Positions 8,118 through 15,940 of a stretch of DNA of 19,269 nucleotides are shown piece by piece; the first letter of the stretch is position 1; each line of letters starts with the position of its first letter. A model generated the notes under the pieces. The model worked only from the letters and a program-made list of their open reading frames with translations, did not search any database and was not told the DNA's origin. The stretch is from NCBI GenBank assembly GCA_937883885.1, contig CAKZXL010000172.1, forward strand, positions 1 through 19,269, written 5' to 3'. The DNA is from an uncultured Aquincola sp. (GTDB lineage Bacteria > Pseudomonadota > Gammaproteobacteria > Burkholderiales > Burkholderiaceae). The translations under genes were made by a program, and so were the position numbers.

Positions 8118-10088
8118 TCAGGGCTTGACGATGTCGCCCAGCACCAGGCCTTCGCGGCGCGGGTCGGCGCCGCCGGCCAGCACGCTGCGGCCGTTGACCG
8201 TGCTGCGCATGATGGTGCCGATGCCGCTGCTCTGGGCGCTCACGCTCACGGTGTGACCCAGCGCGCGCAGGCCGGTGACCAGCGGGTCGTTGGCGCCGTT
8301 GTTGGCCGCGTTGATGTTCGGGTGCTCGCCGCCCACGTTGGTGGTGGCGCTGTTGGCCGCCCCGAAGTCCACCAGCGAGGTGGCCTGCTGCGCATCCAGG
8401 CCCCAGTCCAGCGCGCCGACCACGGTCTTGGCCACGTACTGGATGATGGTGGCGCCGCCCGGCGAGCCGGTGGCCATCGCGAAGTCGCCGGCCTTGCCTG
8501 CGGCATCCAGCTTGAACACCAGCGTCGGCGCCATCGAGCTGCGCGGGCGCTTGCCCGGCTGCACGCGGTTGGCGATCAGTGCGCCGGTGGCGTCCGTCGG
8601 TGCCGCGTCGAAGTCGGTCAGCTGGTTGTTCAGGATGAAGCCGTTGGTCATGTGGAAGGAGCCGAAGCCCGATTCCACCGTGGTGGTCATCGTCACGACG
8701 TTGCCGTCCTTGTCCACGATGGTCATGTGCGTGGTGCCGGCTTCAGGCGCATTGCTGGTGCCGGTGGGCGTGGCGGTGCCGAAGTTGCCCGGCTGCGCCG
8801 TGCCCATGCTGCGCGTCATGCTGATGAGCTGCGAGCGGCTCTTCAGGTAGTTCTTGTCCAGCATCGCAGCGGGCGAGCCGCCGGGCAGGGCCACGAAGTC
8901 GGTGTCGGCCACGTACTTGTTGCGGTCGGCATAGGCCAGGCGGCCGGCTTCGGCCACCAGGTGCACGCCCATCACCGTGGGCTTGCCGCCTTCCAGGTCG
9001 ATGGCCGTGGGCTTGTACTGGGCCAGGTCGAAGTTCTCGACGATGCCCAGGATCTGCGCCACCGCCAGGCCGCCCGACGACGGGGGCGGCATGCCGCAGA
9101 CCATGTAGGTGCTGCGGTAGGTGGTGCAGATGGCTTCGCGCTTCTTGGCCTGGTAGCTCGACAGGTCGCTGAGCGTGAGCAGGCTGGGGGTCAGCGGCGC
9201 ACCGTTGGCACCCACGGTCTGGCCGGCCTTGCTGACGATGGCCTGGGCCAGCGGGCCGGTGTACAGCGCATCGGCGCCGTTGTTGGCTAGCGTGGTCAAG
9301 GTGGCGGCGTAGGCCGGCAGCTTGAAGGTGGTGCCCAGTGCCTTGGGCGAGCCATCGGCATTGAGGTAGGCGGCGGTGGCGTCGGCGTCGCGCAGGAAGT
9401 TGGTGGCCGCGCCGGCGATGGCATCGGCCATGCGGCCGCTGATGGCAAAACCGTTGGTGGCCAGGTCGATGCCGGGCTGGAACAGGTCCTTCCAGGGCTT
9501 CTTGCCGTGCTCGCTGTGGGCCAGGCCCAGCATCTTGACGGCGCCGGGCACGCCGATGGAGCGGCCGCTGGCGCGGGCGCTGGGCACCGGGGTGGTGCGG
9601 TTGGTGTCATCGACCCAGCGCAGGTAGTTCTCGGTGGCGGTGGCCGGCGCGGTCTCGCGGCCGTCGTACGCGGTCACGGCCTTGGTCTTGGCGTCGAAGT
9701 GCAGCATGAAGGCGCCGCCGCCGATGCCGCTGGACTGCGGCTCCACCAGGCCCAGCACGGCCTGCACGGCCACGGCGGCGTCTACCGCGCTGCCGCCGCT
9801 CTTGAGCACCTCGCAGCCGGCCTTGCTGGCCAGCGGATTGGCCGTGGCCACCATGTACTTGCTTGCATAGACAACTTTCTTGCCCACGCGGTAGCCGCTG
9901 GCGGGCTCGGGGGCGGCCGGGTCGCCGGGCAGGCCTGAGCCCACCACCACGGTGCCGCCGCTGTCGCTGAGCAGTTCGCAACCGGTGTCGGGCCCGTCGG
10001 AGTCACTGAAGAAGCAGCCCGAGAGGGCGAAGGCGCTGGCGGCCGCCAGCGGCGTGAGGATCAACACGCGGCGAAGGGAAGTAGACAA
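8118..10088 (-). CDS. ggt: Gamma-glutamyltransferase, predicted lipoprotein
   Basis: This encodes a 656-residue gamma-glutamyltransferase/hydrolase, which splits glutathione and other gamma-glutamyl compounds and cleaves itself into two subunits. The N-terminal signal ends in the lipobox LSGC, with Cys25 as the lipidated residue, so the enzyme is probably membrane-anchored in the periplasm. Family motifs are complete: YDGRETAP (141-148), MPPPSSGG (333-340), the autoprocessing and catalytic threonine in GTTHMTIVDKDGN (Thr452), RPRSSMAPT (514-522) and GSPGG (541-545). The predicted small subunit starts at Thr452 and has about 205 residues. The start codon is TTG at 10088, chosen because AGGAGA lies seven bases upstream and the signal peptide begins there. 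The gene lies 92 bases downstream of the PHB-depolymerase-like gene on the same strand. At 656 residues it is longer than E. coli Ggt (580), partly from the linker after the lipobox. Confidence 0.94.
   Translation of the reverse strand: MSTSLRRVLILTPLAAASAFALSGCFFSDSDGPDTGCELLSDSGGTVVVGSGLPGDPAAPEPASGYRVGKKVVYASKYMVATANPLASKAGCEVLKSGGSAVDAAVAVQAVLGLVEPQSSGIGGGAFMLHFDAKTKAVTAYDGRETAPATATENYLRWVDDTNRTTPVPSARASGRSIGVPGAVKMLGLAHSEHGKKPWKDLFQPGIDLATNGFAISGRMADAIAGAATNFLRDADATAAYLNADGSPKALGTTFKLPAYAATLTTLANNGADALYTGPLAQAIVSKAGQTVGANGAPLTPSLLTLSDLSSYQAKKREAICTTYRSTYMVCGMPPPSSGGLAVAQILGIVENFDLAQYKPTAIDLEGGKPTVMGVHLVAEAGRLAYADRNKYVADTDFVALPGGSPAAMLDKNYLKSRSQLISMTRSMGTAQPGNFGTATPTGTSNAPEAGTTHMTIVDKDGNVVTMTTTVESGFGSFHMTNGFILNNQLTDFDAAPTDATGALIANRVQPGKRPRSSMAPTLVFKLDAAGKAGDFAMATGSPGGATIIQYVAKTVVGALDWGLDAQQATSLVDFGAANSATTNVGGEHPNINAANNGANDPLVTGLRALGHTVSVSAQSSGIGTIMRSTVNGRSVLAGGADPRREGLVLGDIVKP
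9862..9874. repeat. Intragenic near-palindrome CTTGCATAGACAA (copy 2)
   Basis: On the minus strand this reads TTGTCTATGCAAG, which differs from the core at 939-951 by one base in 13. It lies inside ggt, coding for the end of KKVVYASK through GTT GTC TAT GCA AGC, AT-richer codons than the surrounding gene uses. The GTTCAG extension present in the other two copies is absent. It may be chance, a regulator site or a chromosome-organisation motif. Confidence 0.3.
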
Positions 10089-10095
10089 ACTGGGT

Positions 10096-10101
10096 TCTCC
10101 T
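10096..10101 (-). promoter_or_regulatory. Shine-Dalgarno deciding the TTG start of ggt
   Basis: On the minus strand AGGAGA lies seven bases before TTG (10088-10086). There is no ATG or GTG in frame at a useful distance, so this site is the main reason for calling the unusual TTG start. Confidence 0.75.
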
Positions 10102-10180
10102 GATATGCACTTCGGCGGGGCGGGTCACTGTGGCCCACAACCGAGGCAGCGAGTATCAGCAAGAACCATGCAGGAACGTC

Positions 10181-11332
10181 CTACGTAGTACCCGATGCTT
10201 GCCGAAAGCAAGCTTGCAGGAAGGCCCAGGCCAGGGCCGTGGCGTCGGGCCCCTGCGGGTCGCTGTGGGCCTGGTCGGCGGCGCCGCCGCTCCATGCATG
10301 GCCCAGCCCGTCGATCTCGCACAGCCGGGCCACCAGGCGCCGGCCCGGGCCGCGGTGGTCGGTCACCGTCATCGCATGGCGGGCACCGCGCTGCACCTGG
10401 CGCGCCGTGCCGGTGCGCGCGCCATGGGCCTGCGCCCAGGCCTGGACGGAATTCCGTCCGTTGACGGGGTCAACCAGTCGGTCCGCCGTCCCGTGCAGCA
10501 CCAGCAGCGGCGGTGGCACCGGGCCTTCGGGCAGCGCCACGCGGCCATGGCCGCGCATGGCCTGCAGGCCGGTGGCGGTGGACCGGCCGCTGCCCGGCGC
10601 CACGCCGGAATGCATCACCACCGCGGCATAACGCAGCGGCTCGCGCGTGGCCATCAGCGCGGCCATGCCGGCGCCGGCCGACAAGCCTGCCACGGCCACG
10701 CGGCGGCGGTCCACCGGGTGGCGCAGGCACACCTGGTCGACCATCAGCTGCAGCGTCTGCGCCTCGGCCTGGGCATGGCCGGCGCGCACGTCGTACCAGC
10801 GCCAGCAGCCCTGGGGGTGGGCCAGCGTGTCCTGCTCGGGGTACAGCACGAAAAAGCCGTGCCGGTCGGCCAGCCGATGCATGCGGCTGCTGAAGGCCAG
10901 GTCGCGGCCGTTCTGCGCGCAGCCATGCAGCATCACCACCAGCGGCGCGGGCGGCAGCCGTGCCAGCAGCCCGCCGCGCAAGGCGGCCGGCCGGTACAGC
11001 GTGAAGCGCCGTGCGCCCGCCGGGCCCACCGCCAGGCCGGGCAGCCAGTCGCCGGAGGCGCGGGGGAAGCGCTGCTGCTCGGCCAGGGCCTGGAGCGCCG
11101 GCTGCACGATGCGGCCGGCGCGGGTGGCCGGGCGCCGGGGTGCGGCGGACCTGGGGGCCGCCTTGGCCGTGGCCTTCTTGCGGGCCGCGGCAGGCTTGGC
11201 GGTGGTCTTGGCCGCGGCCTTTCCGGCCGACTTCAGCAGCGCCTTGTGCTGCTTGACCGCCGCCCGCGTCAAGGCCTGGCCGCTGCGGTTGAGCAGACGG
11301 GTCCAGGCGCCGAGCAGGCTGCGTTTGGCCAC
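10181..11332 (-). CDS. PHB depolymerase family (LpqC-type) esterase
   Basis: This encodes a 383-residue alpha/beta-hydrolase of the poly(3-hydroxybutyrate) depolymerase/esterase family. Visible catalytic features are the oxyanion region VVMLHGCAQNG (132-142), the lipase box GLSAG with nucleophile Ser218, Asp284 in LHGTADRLVDP, and His345 in GLGHAWSGG. The N-terminus (about residues 20-75) is Lys/Ala/Arg-rich, like histone-H1 tails (GKAAAKTTAKPAAARKKATAKAA), and there is no signal peptide, so a cytoplasmic location is likely. The GTG start at 11332 was chosen because it lies just after the dienelactone hydrolase stop and begins AKRSLLGAWTRLL; any longer version would overlap that gene out of frame. 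No clear Shine-Dalgarno is present, so coupling with the upstream gene (13-base gap) is likely. The true substrate (native PHB granules, oligomers or other esters) is not decided by sequence. Confidence 0.88.
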   Translation of the reverse strand: MAKRSLLGAWTRLLNRSGQALTRAAVKQHKALLKSAGKAAAKTTAKPAAARKKATAKAAPRSAAPRRPATRAGRIVQPALQALAEQQRFPRASGDWLPGLAVGPAGARRFTLYRPAALRGGLLARLPPAPLVVMLHGCAQNGRDLAFSSRMHRLADRHGFFVLYPEQDTLAHPQGCWRWYDVRAGHAQAEAQTLQLMVDQVCLRHPVDRRRVAVAGLSAGAGMAALMATREPLRYAAVVMHSGVAPGSGRSTATGLQAMRGHGRVALPEGPVPPPLLVLHGTADRLVDPVNGRNSVQAWAQAHGARTGTARQVQRGARHAMTVTDHRGPGRRLVARLCEIDGLGHAWSGGAADQAHSDPQGPDATALAWAFLQACFRQASGTT

Positions 11333-11345
11333 GGGCGTGGCCGGG

Positions 11346-12050
11346 TCAGAAGAGGTGCTTGGCCAGGAACTGCAGCGAGCGCCCATGCGCCAGCGCGGCC
11401 GATGCCGGGTGGTAGGAGCCCCGCATCCAGCAGTTGAAGCCATGGGTGGCACCGGGGTAGACGTGCAGCTCGGCCGGCTTGCCGGCAAAGGCCTTGCGCA
11501 CCTCTTCCACCTTGTCCAGCGGAATGGCGTGGTCCTGTTCGGCGTAGTGGAACAGCATGGGGCAGCTGATGCTGCCGCTGCGCTGCAGCTGGTCGTGGAT
11601 GCCGCCGCCGTAATAGGCCACGGCGGCTTCCACGCCGGGGTCAGCCGCAGCGATGTAGGCCAGGCGGCCGCCCATGCAGTAGCCGATGGCGCCCACCTTG
11701 CCACCGGCCGCGTCCACCTCGGGGCGGGCGCGCAGCGTGGCCACGGTGGTCTTGATGTCGGCGGCCAGCTGCTCGGGCTGGGCGGCCTTCATCAGCGCGA
11801 TGGCGCGGTCGAAGTCGTCGCCGGTGTATCCCAGTTCGACGCGCGGCGCATCGCGCCAGAACACGTCGGGCGCCAGCACCACGAAGCCGTCGAGCGCGTA
11901 CTGGTCGGCCACCGCGCGGATGTGTTCATTGACGCCGAAGATCTCCTGGAACAGCACCAGCCCCGGGCCCGTGCCGGCCGGCGGCAGTGCCAGGTAGGCG
12001 CCGTACTGGCCGCCGTCCTGGGCGGTGATGTCGATCCACTGGCTGCTCAT
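11346..12050 (-). CDS. Dienelactone hydrolase family protein
   Basis: This encodes a 234-residue alpha/beta-hydrolase of the dienelactone hydrolase family. That family hydrolyses dienelactone to maleylacetate in chlorocatechol breakdown, but many members have other ester or lactone substrates. The Cys-His-Asp triad is complete: Cys125 in GYCMGGR, Asp173 in YAEQDHAIP and His203 in GATHGFNC. Glu36 in LFQEIFGVN matches the glutamate that pairs with the nucleophile in characterised DLH. Length is the usual one. The ATG at 12050 has AGGAG five bases upstream, which favours it over an upstream start that would add 59 unrelated residues. There are no chlorocatechol genes nearby, so the role here is probably general. 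It is first in a two-gene unit with the esterase and divergent from the ROK regulator. Confidence 0.92.
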   Translation of the reverse strand: MSSQWIDITAQDGGQYGAYLALPPAGTGPGLVLFQEIFGVNEHIRAVADQYALDGFVVLAPDVFWRDAPRVELGYTGDDFDRAIALMKAAQPEQLAADIKTTVATLRARPEVDAAGGKVGAIGYCMGGRLAYIAAADPGVEAAVAYYGGGIHDQLQRSGSISCPMLFHYAEQDHAIPLDKVEEVRKAFAGKPAELHVYPGATHGFNCWMRGSYHPASAALAHGRSLQFLAKHLF

Positions 12051-12114
12051 GCGTACTCCTGTGCTGGTTGGGGATGGGCGGCCGATTGTGGGTGAGATGC
12101 CAAGCCCTTGCCGC

Positions 12115-12134
12115 GCGGGCTGACTTCCGCCCGC
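12115..12134. repeat. Short inverted repeat in the DLH/ROK intergenic region
   Basis: GCGGGC (12115-12120) and GCCCGC (12129-12134) form six-base arms around the eight-base loop TGACTTCC. The repeat lies between the divergent DLH and ROK genes, upstream of the ROK promoter. In DNA this G+C-rich such repeats occur by chance, so the functional claim is weak. Confidence 0.3.
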
Positions 12135-12153
12135 AACGGTTTGAAGTTTGTTG

Positions 12154-12182
12154 TTGATAGGCGAAAGTAGGCCGCCTAGGAT
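12154..12182 (+). promoter_or_regulatory. Predicted sigma70-type promoter for the sugar operon
   Basis: TTGATA at 12154-12159 matches the -35 consensus at five of six positions. After 17 bases comes TAGGAT (12177-12182), four of six to the -10 consensus including the key first two and last two positions. Transcription would start near 12189, leaving about 55 bases before the regulator's GTG. This is the best promoter seen in the window. It lies in an AT-richer patch that begins near 12139. Confidence 0.65.
12158..12178. promoter_or_regulatory. TAGGC/GCCTA operator-like array within the promoter
   Basis: TAGGC occurs at 12158-12162 and again at 12168-12172, exactly 10 bases or one helical turn apart. 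GCCTA follows at 12174-12178. The second TAGGC and GCCTA form an 11-base perfect palindrome around one C. The first copy, as TAGGCG, also pairs with CGCCTA (12173-12178) across nine bases. The array fills the space between -35 and -10, so a bound protein would block RNA polymerase. The adjacent ROK regulator is the natural candidate, giving sugar-relieved autorepression of the operon; this is inference. Confidence 0.5.
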
Positions 12183-12209
12183 CGCCCCGCGCCGCCGCAG
12201 AAAGCGGCC

Positions 12210-12251
12210 ATGCCGTACAGGAGACAAGACCAGATGGGCGGGTTGTGCTGA
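12210..12251 (+). other. Short leader reading frame overlapping the ROK start
   Basis: An ATG at 12234 preceded by AGGAG (12219-12223, spacing 10) opens the frame MGGLC and ends at TGA 12249-12251. An in-frame ATG at 12210 would give a 13-residue version. The TGA falls just inside the ROK gene, whose GTG start is at 12245 and has no good Shine-Dalgarno of its own. Ribosomes ending on the leader could restart at the GTG. The alternative is a one-base sequencing error that hides a longer regulator N-terminus. Confidence 0.4.
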
Positions 12252-13447
12252 ACCCTTGGGCCGCGCTGTCAGGCGGCGAAAAGGCCGTGCTGGACGCCGT
12301 GATGTGGAGCACCGGCCTGCCGCGCGAGGCCGTGGCCCAACGGGCCGAGCTGTCCCGCACCCGGGCCAATGCCGCCGTGGCCTCCTTGATGGACCAGGGC
12401 CTGCTGGAACAGGCCGGCCCGCAGGCCAGCACCGGCGGCCGCCGTGCCGAGACCCTGCGACTGGCGCGCAGCCTGGGTGTGGTGCTGGCGGTGGACCTGG
12501 GCGCCACCGGGCTGGACGTGGCCGTGCTCACGCCCGACCTGCGCATCCTGGAGCGCCATGCCGAGGCGATGGACGTGCGCCGCGGCCCGGGCCTGGTGCT
12601 CAGCCGCGTGCGGGCCTTGCTGCGCGAGCTGCTGGCCCGCTGTGGCGCCACGCCGCGCCAGGTGCTGGCCATCGGGCTGGGTGTGCCGGGGCCGGTGGAC
12701 TTCGACCATGCGCAGCTGGTGGCGCCGCCGTTGATGCCCGAGTGGGACGGCTTTTCGATCCGCGACGACCTGCGCGCCGACTATGCGGCGCCGGTGTTCG
12801 TGGACAACGACGTCAACCTGATGGCGCTGGGCGAGCTGTGGCGGCTGCAGCGCAGCCTGAAGAACTTCGTCGTCATCAAGGTGGGCACCGGCATCGGCTG
12901 CGGCATCGTGTGCCAGGGCCAGGTGTACCGCGGCGTCAACGGCTCGGCCGGCGACGTGGGCCACATCTGCGTCGACCCGCAGGGCCCGCGCTGCCATTGC
13001 GGCAACCTGGGCTGCGTGGAAGCGATGGCCGCCGGCCCCGCCATCACCCGCATGGCCACCGAGGCGGCGCAGGCCGGCAAGAGCCCGATGCTGGCGCAGC
13101 TGCTGGAAGAACGTGGCCAGCTGACCCCCGCCGACGTGGCCCAGGCCAGCCGCGCGGGCGATGCAGCCGCCAATGCCATCGTGCAGCGGGCCGGTGCCCT
13201 CATCGGACAGATGCTGGCTTCGGTCGTCAACTTCTTCAACCCCAGCCATGTGTTCATCGGCGGTGGCGTCACCCGCACCGGGCCGCTGTTTCTGGCCAGC
13301 GTGCGGCAGAGCATCTACCACCGCAGTCTGGCGCTGAGCACCCGGCACCTGGAGATCCAGTACACGCCGCTGGGCGACGAGGCCGGCGTGGTGGGCGCGG
13401 GTGCCTTGGCGCTGCAGCAGGCGATGCTGAAAGGGGTGGCCGCATGA
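12245..13447 (+). CDS. ROK-family transcriptional regulator of the sugar operon
   Basis: This encodes a 400-residue regulator of the NagC/Mlc/XylR type. Residues about 8-60 form a winged helix (EKAVLDAVMW, REAVAQRAELSRTRANAAVASLMDQGLLEQ). The ROK sugar-binding domain follows with VLAVDLGATGLDVAVL (80-95), GLGVPGPVDF (144-153) and VFVDNDVNLMALGELW (184-199). The ROK zinc signature has His240 in DVGH and Cys250, Cys252 and Cys257 in CHCGNLGCVE. The HTH and the lack of a strong phosphate-binding motif argue for a repressor rather than a sugar kinase. The start is GTG at 12245, since no other start in this frame preserves the HTH. It is the first gene of the operon and overlaps the ABC gene by ATGA. 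Its inducer is probably the imported sugar or a product of it. Confidence 0.92.
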   Translation: MLNPWAALSGGEKAVLDAVMWSTGLPREAVAQRAELSRTRANAAVASLMDQGLLEQAGPQASTGGRRAETLRLARSLGVVLAVDLGATGLDVAVLTPDLRILERHAEAMDVRRGPGLVLSRVRALLRELLARCGATPRQVLAIGLGVPGPVDFDHAQLVAPPLMPEWDGFSIRDDLRADYAAPVFVDNDVNLMALGELWRLQRSLKNFVVIKVGTGIGCGIVCQGQVYRGVNGSAGDVGHICVDPQGPRCHCGNLGCVEAMAAGPAITRMATEAAQAGKSPMLAQLLEERGQLTPADVAQASRAGDAAANAIVQRAGALIGQMLASVVNFFNPSHVFIGGGVTRTGPLFLASVRQSIYHRSLALSTRHLEIQYTPLGDEAGVVGAGALALQQAMLKGVAA

Positions 13448-14940
13448 GCCTGCAGGTGCAGTTCGAGGGCATCACCAAGCGCTTTGGCCCGGTGCAGGTG
13501 CTGCATGGCGTGAGCTTCGAGGTGCAGCCCGGCACGGTGGTGGGCCTGCTGGGCGAAAACGGCGCCGGCAAGAGCACGCTGATGAAGATCCTCGCGGGCC
13601 ATGAGCAGCCCAGCGGCGGCACGCTGCGCATCGGCGGCCAGCCAGTGGCCTTTGCCGGCTCACGCGAGGCAGAGGCGGCCGGCATCGTGCTCATCCACCA
13701 GGAATTCAACCTGGCCGAAGACCTGACGATCGCGCAGAACATCTTCCTGGGCCACGAGAAAAAACGCGGCTGGCTGCTGGACGATGCGGCCATGCGGGCC
13801 GAGGCCGCGCAGGCGCTGGCCCAGGTGGGCCTAGCCGTGAGCCCCGACACGCCGGTGCGCAGGCTCATCGTGGCCGAAAAGCAGCTGGTGGAAATCGCCA
13901 AGGCCCTGGCCCGCCGCGCCCGCCTGCTGGTGATGGACGAGCCCACCGCCACGCTGACGCCCGGCGAAACCGAAGCCTTGTTCAACCTGATCGCGCGGCT
14001 GAAGGCCGAGGGCGTGACCATCCTCTACATCAGCCACAAGCTGGACGAGGTGGAGCGCGTGACCGACGAAGTGGTGGTGATGCGCGACGGCCGCTTCGTC
14101 ACCCGCGCGCCCACCGCCAGCCTGACGCGCCGCGAGATGGCCAACCTGATGGTGGGCCGCGAGCTGGCCGACCTGTACCCGCCCAAGGACCCGCCACCGC
14201 CGCTGGACGTGCCGCCGCTGCTGCGGGTGCAGGGATTGACGGTGCCGGGCTGGGCGCAGGACATCGGCTTCGACGTGCGGCCCGGCGAGATCCTGGGCTT
14301 TGCCGGTCTGGTGGGCGCCGGCCGCACCGAGCTGTTCGAGGCCTTGCTGGGCCTGCGGCCCCACACGGTGCAGCAGCTGGAACTGGCCGGCCGGCCGGTG
14401 CGCATCCGCAGCCCGCGCGAGGCCGCCCGCCTGGGCCTGACCTACCTCAGCGAAGACCGCAAGGGCAAGGGCCTGCACGTGGACTTCGGCCTGAAGGAAA
14501 ACCTGACGCTGATGGCGCTGGCGCGTTATGCCCGGCCCTGGCTGCAGCCGGCGGCCGAGCGCGCGGCCATGCAGCAGGCGGTGAAGGACTTCGGCATCCG
14601 CACCGGCACGCTGGACATCCCGGCCTCGTCGCTGTCGGGCGGCAACCAGCAGAAGCTGGCGCTGGCCAAGGTGCTGCACCCCGACCCGCGCGTGATCGTG
14701 CTGGACGAGCCCACCCGTGGCGTGGACGTGGGCGCCAAGCGCGACATCTACGGCCAGGTGCAGCAGCTGGCCCGGCAGGGCCGCGGCGTGGTGGTGGTGT
14801 CGTCCGAGTTGATGGAGCTGGTGGGCTTGTGCCACCGCGTGGCCGTGATGCGTGCGGGCCGCCTGATGGCGGTGGTGCAGGGCAGCGGCCTGACCGAAGA
14901 GGAGTTGATCGCCCATGCCACCGGAACCCGTGAGCACTGA
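13444..14940 (+). CDS. Sugar ABC transporter ATP-binding protein (RbsA/XylG type, two ATPase domains)
   Basis: This encodes a 498-residue energising subunit of a CUT2-family sugar importer, with two fused nucleotide-binding domains. Domain 1 has Walker [10 protein letters not shown] (37-45), Q-loop IHQEFNL (84-90), signature [15 protein letters not shown] (141-155) and Walker [12 protein letters not shown] (161-171). Domain 2 has the degenerate Walker [10 protein letters not shown] (288-296), where Lys is replaced by Arg. Its signature LSGGNQQK (397-404) and Walker [15 protein letters not shown] (417-430) are intact. The degenerate second Walker A and altered first signature are usual for RbsA-like proteins, so the composite ATPase site is asymmetric. 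AAAGGGG lies about eight bases before the ATG. The start overlaps the ROK stop (ATGA) and the end overlaps the permease gene by 26 bases. Substrate specificity is set by the binding protein, not this subunit. Confidence 0.95.
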   Translation: MSLQVQFEGITKRFGPVQVLHGVSFEVQPGTVVGLLGENGAGKSTLMKILAGHEQPSGGTLRIGGQPVAFAGSREAEAAGIVLIHQEFNLAEDLTIAQNIFLGHEKKRGWLLDDAAMRAEAAQALAQVGLAVSPDTPVRRLIVAEKQLVEIAKALARRARLLVMDEPTATLTPGETEALFNLIARLKAEGVTILYISHKLDEVERVTDEVVVMRDGRFVTRAPTASLTRREMANLMVGRELADLYPPKDPPPPLDVPPLLRVQGLTVPGWAQDIGFDVRPGEILGFAGLVGAGRTELFEALLGLRPHTVQQLELAGRPVRIRSPREAARLGLTYLSEDRKGKGLHVDFGLKENLTLMALARYARPWLQPAAERAAMQQAVKDFGIRTGTLDIPASSLSGGNQQKLALAKVLHPDPRVIVLDEPTRGVDVGAKRDIYGQVQQLARQGRGVVVVSSELMELVGLCHRVAVMRAGRLMAVVQGSGLTEEELIAHATGTREH

Positions 14941-15928
14941 CAAGACGCCCGCCCCAGCGCAGGGCCACCGCGGCGGCGCCGGCCGCCTGCATGGCCTCGG
15001 CCCGGTGCTGGGCTTGGTGCTGCTGCTGGTGGCGGGCACGCTGCTCAACAGCGACTTCGCCAGCTTCGACAACCTGATGAACGTGCTCACCCGCACGGCC
15101 TTCATCGGCATCATCGCGGTGGGCATGTGCTTCGTCATCATCAGCGGCGGCATCGATCTGTCGGTGGGCTCGATGGCGGCGCTGATCGCCGGCAGCGTGA
15201 TCCTGCTGATGAATGCGCTGGGCGAGCAGGGCCTGCAGCCGGTGCTGGTGGTGGCGCTGGGCATGGGCTTTGCGCTGCTGCTGGGCGCGCTGTTCGGGCT
15301 GGCGCACGGGCTGCTGATCACCCGCGGCCGCATCGAGCCCTTCATCGTCACGCTGGGCACGCTGGGTATCTTCCGCGCCTACCTCACCTACTTTTCCAAC
15401 GGCGGCGCCATCACGCTGGACAACACGCTGAGCGATGCCTACAGCCCGGTGTACTACGCCGCGCTGGTGGGCGTGCCGGTGCCGGTGTGGGTCTTCGTCG
15501 CGGTGGCGGCGCTGGGCGGCCTCATCCTCAACCGCACGGCCTATGGCCGCTATGTGCAGGCCATCGGCAGCAACGAGCAGGTGGCCCGTTATGCCGCGGT
15601 GGACGTGGACCGCATCAAGGTGCTCACCTACGTGCTGCTGGGCGTGTGCGTGGGCATGGCCACGCTGCTGTACGTGCCGCGGCTGGGCAGTGCCTCGCCC
15701 ACCACCGGCTTGCTCTGGGAGCTGGAAGCCATTGCCGCGGTGATCGTGGGCGGCACCGCGCTCAAGGGCGGCGCGGGCAGCATCACCGGCACCGTGGTGG
15801 GTGCCATCCTGCTGTCGGTCATCAGCAACATCCTCAACCTCACCAGCATCATCAGCGTGTACCTGAATGCCGCGGTGCAGGGCTTCGTGATCATCGTGGT
15901 GGCCTTCCTGCAAAGGCGCCGCCGCTGA
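14915..15928 (+). CDS. Sugar ABC transporter permease (RbsC type)
   Basis: This encodes a 337-residue inner-membrane permease of the BPD_transp_2/RbsC family. A polar N-terminus (1-27) is followed by about eight to ten hydrophobic segments, beginning at 29-45, 62-78 and 84-100. Family motifs include GGIDLSVGS (78-86), the cytoplasmic loop [20 protein letters not shown] (216-235) that contacts the ATPase, and [19 protein letters not shown] (279-297). The protein ends in a positive tail QRRRR. GAGGAG lies about ten bases before the ATG, within the ATPase gene. There is only one permease gene, so the channel is presumably a homodimer, as in the ribose system. Confidence 0.95.
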   Translation: MPPEPVSTDKTPAPAQGHRGGAGRLHGLGPVLGLVLLLVAGTLLNSDFASFDNLMNVLTRTAFIGIIAVGMCFVIISGGIDLSVGSMAALIAGSVILLMNALGEQGLQPVLVVALGMGFALLLGALFGLAHGLLITRGRIEPFIVTLGTLGIFRAYLTYFSNGGAITLDNTLSDAYSPVYYAALVGVPVPVWVFVAVAALGGLILNRTAYGRYVQAIGSNEQVARYAAVDVDRIKVLTYVLLGVCVGMATLLYVPRLGSASPTTGLLWELEAIAAVIVGGTALKGGAGSITGTVVGAILLSVISNILNLTSIISVYLNAAVQGFVIIVVAFLQRRRR

Positions 15929-15938
15929 ACGCTTTTTT
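15912..15938 (+). terminator. Weak hairpin with T6 run at the end of the permease gene
   Basis: AAAGGCG (15912-15918) can pair with CGCTTTT around an 11-base loop, including one G-T pair, and runs directly into TTTTTT (15933-15938). This resembles an intrinsic terminator, but its stem has only three G-C pairs. It may cause partial termination or act as an RNA end between the permease and binding-protein genes. Confidence is low. Confidence 0.25.
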
Positions 15939-15940
15939 CC

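Noticed and set aside
10181..10188. CTACGTAG palindrome at the end of the esterase gene as an operator for ggt
   Set aside because: An eight-base palindrome overlapping a stop codon is too short and alone to support a regulatory site.
11333..11704. N-terminal extension of the PHB-depolymerase-like frame by about 124 codons
   Set aside because: It overlaps the dienelactone hydrolase gene in another frame, and the added peptide is Ser/Thr/Pro/Trp-rich shadow sequence; GTG at 11332 fits the gene boundary.
12051..12227. 59-residue extension of the dienelactone hydrolase
   Set aside because: The extension runs through the intergenic region and over the opposing promoter, and the ATG at 12050 has a good Shine-Dalgarno.
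12148..13443. Upstream extension of the ABC ATPase frame across the ROK gene
   Set aside because: The extra peptide is Arg/Gly/Pro-rich shadow of the ROK gene; the ATG at 13444 gives a normal RbsA-type start with a ribosome site.
13865..14330. Missing LSGGQ in the first ATPase domain and Lys to Arg in the second Walker A, as possible damage
   Set aside because: Both changes are usual in RbsA/XylG-type double ATPases, so they are family traits and not decay.
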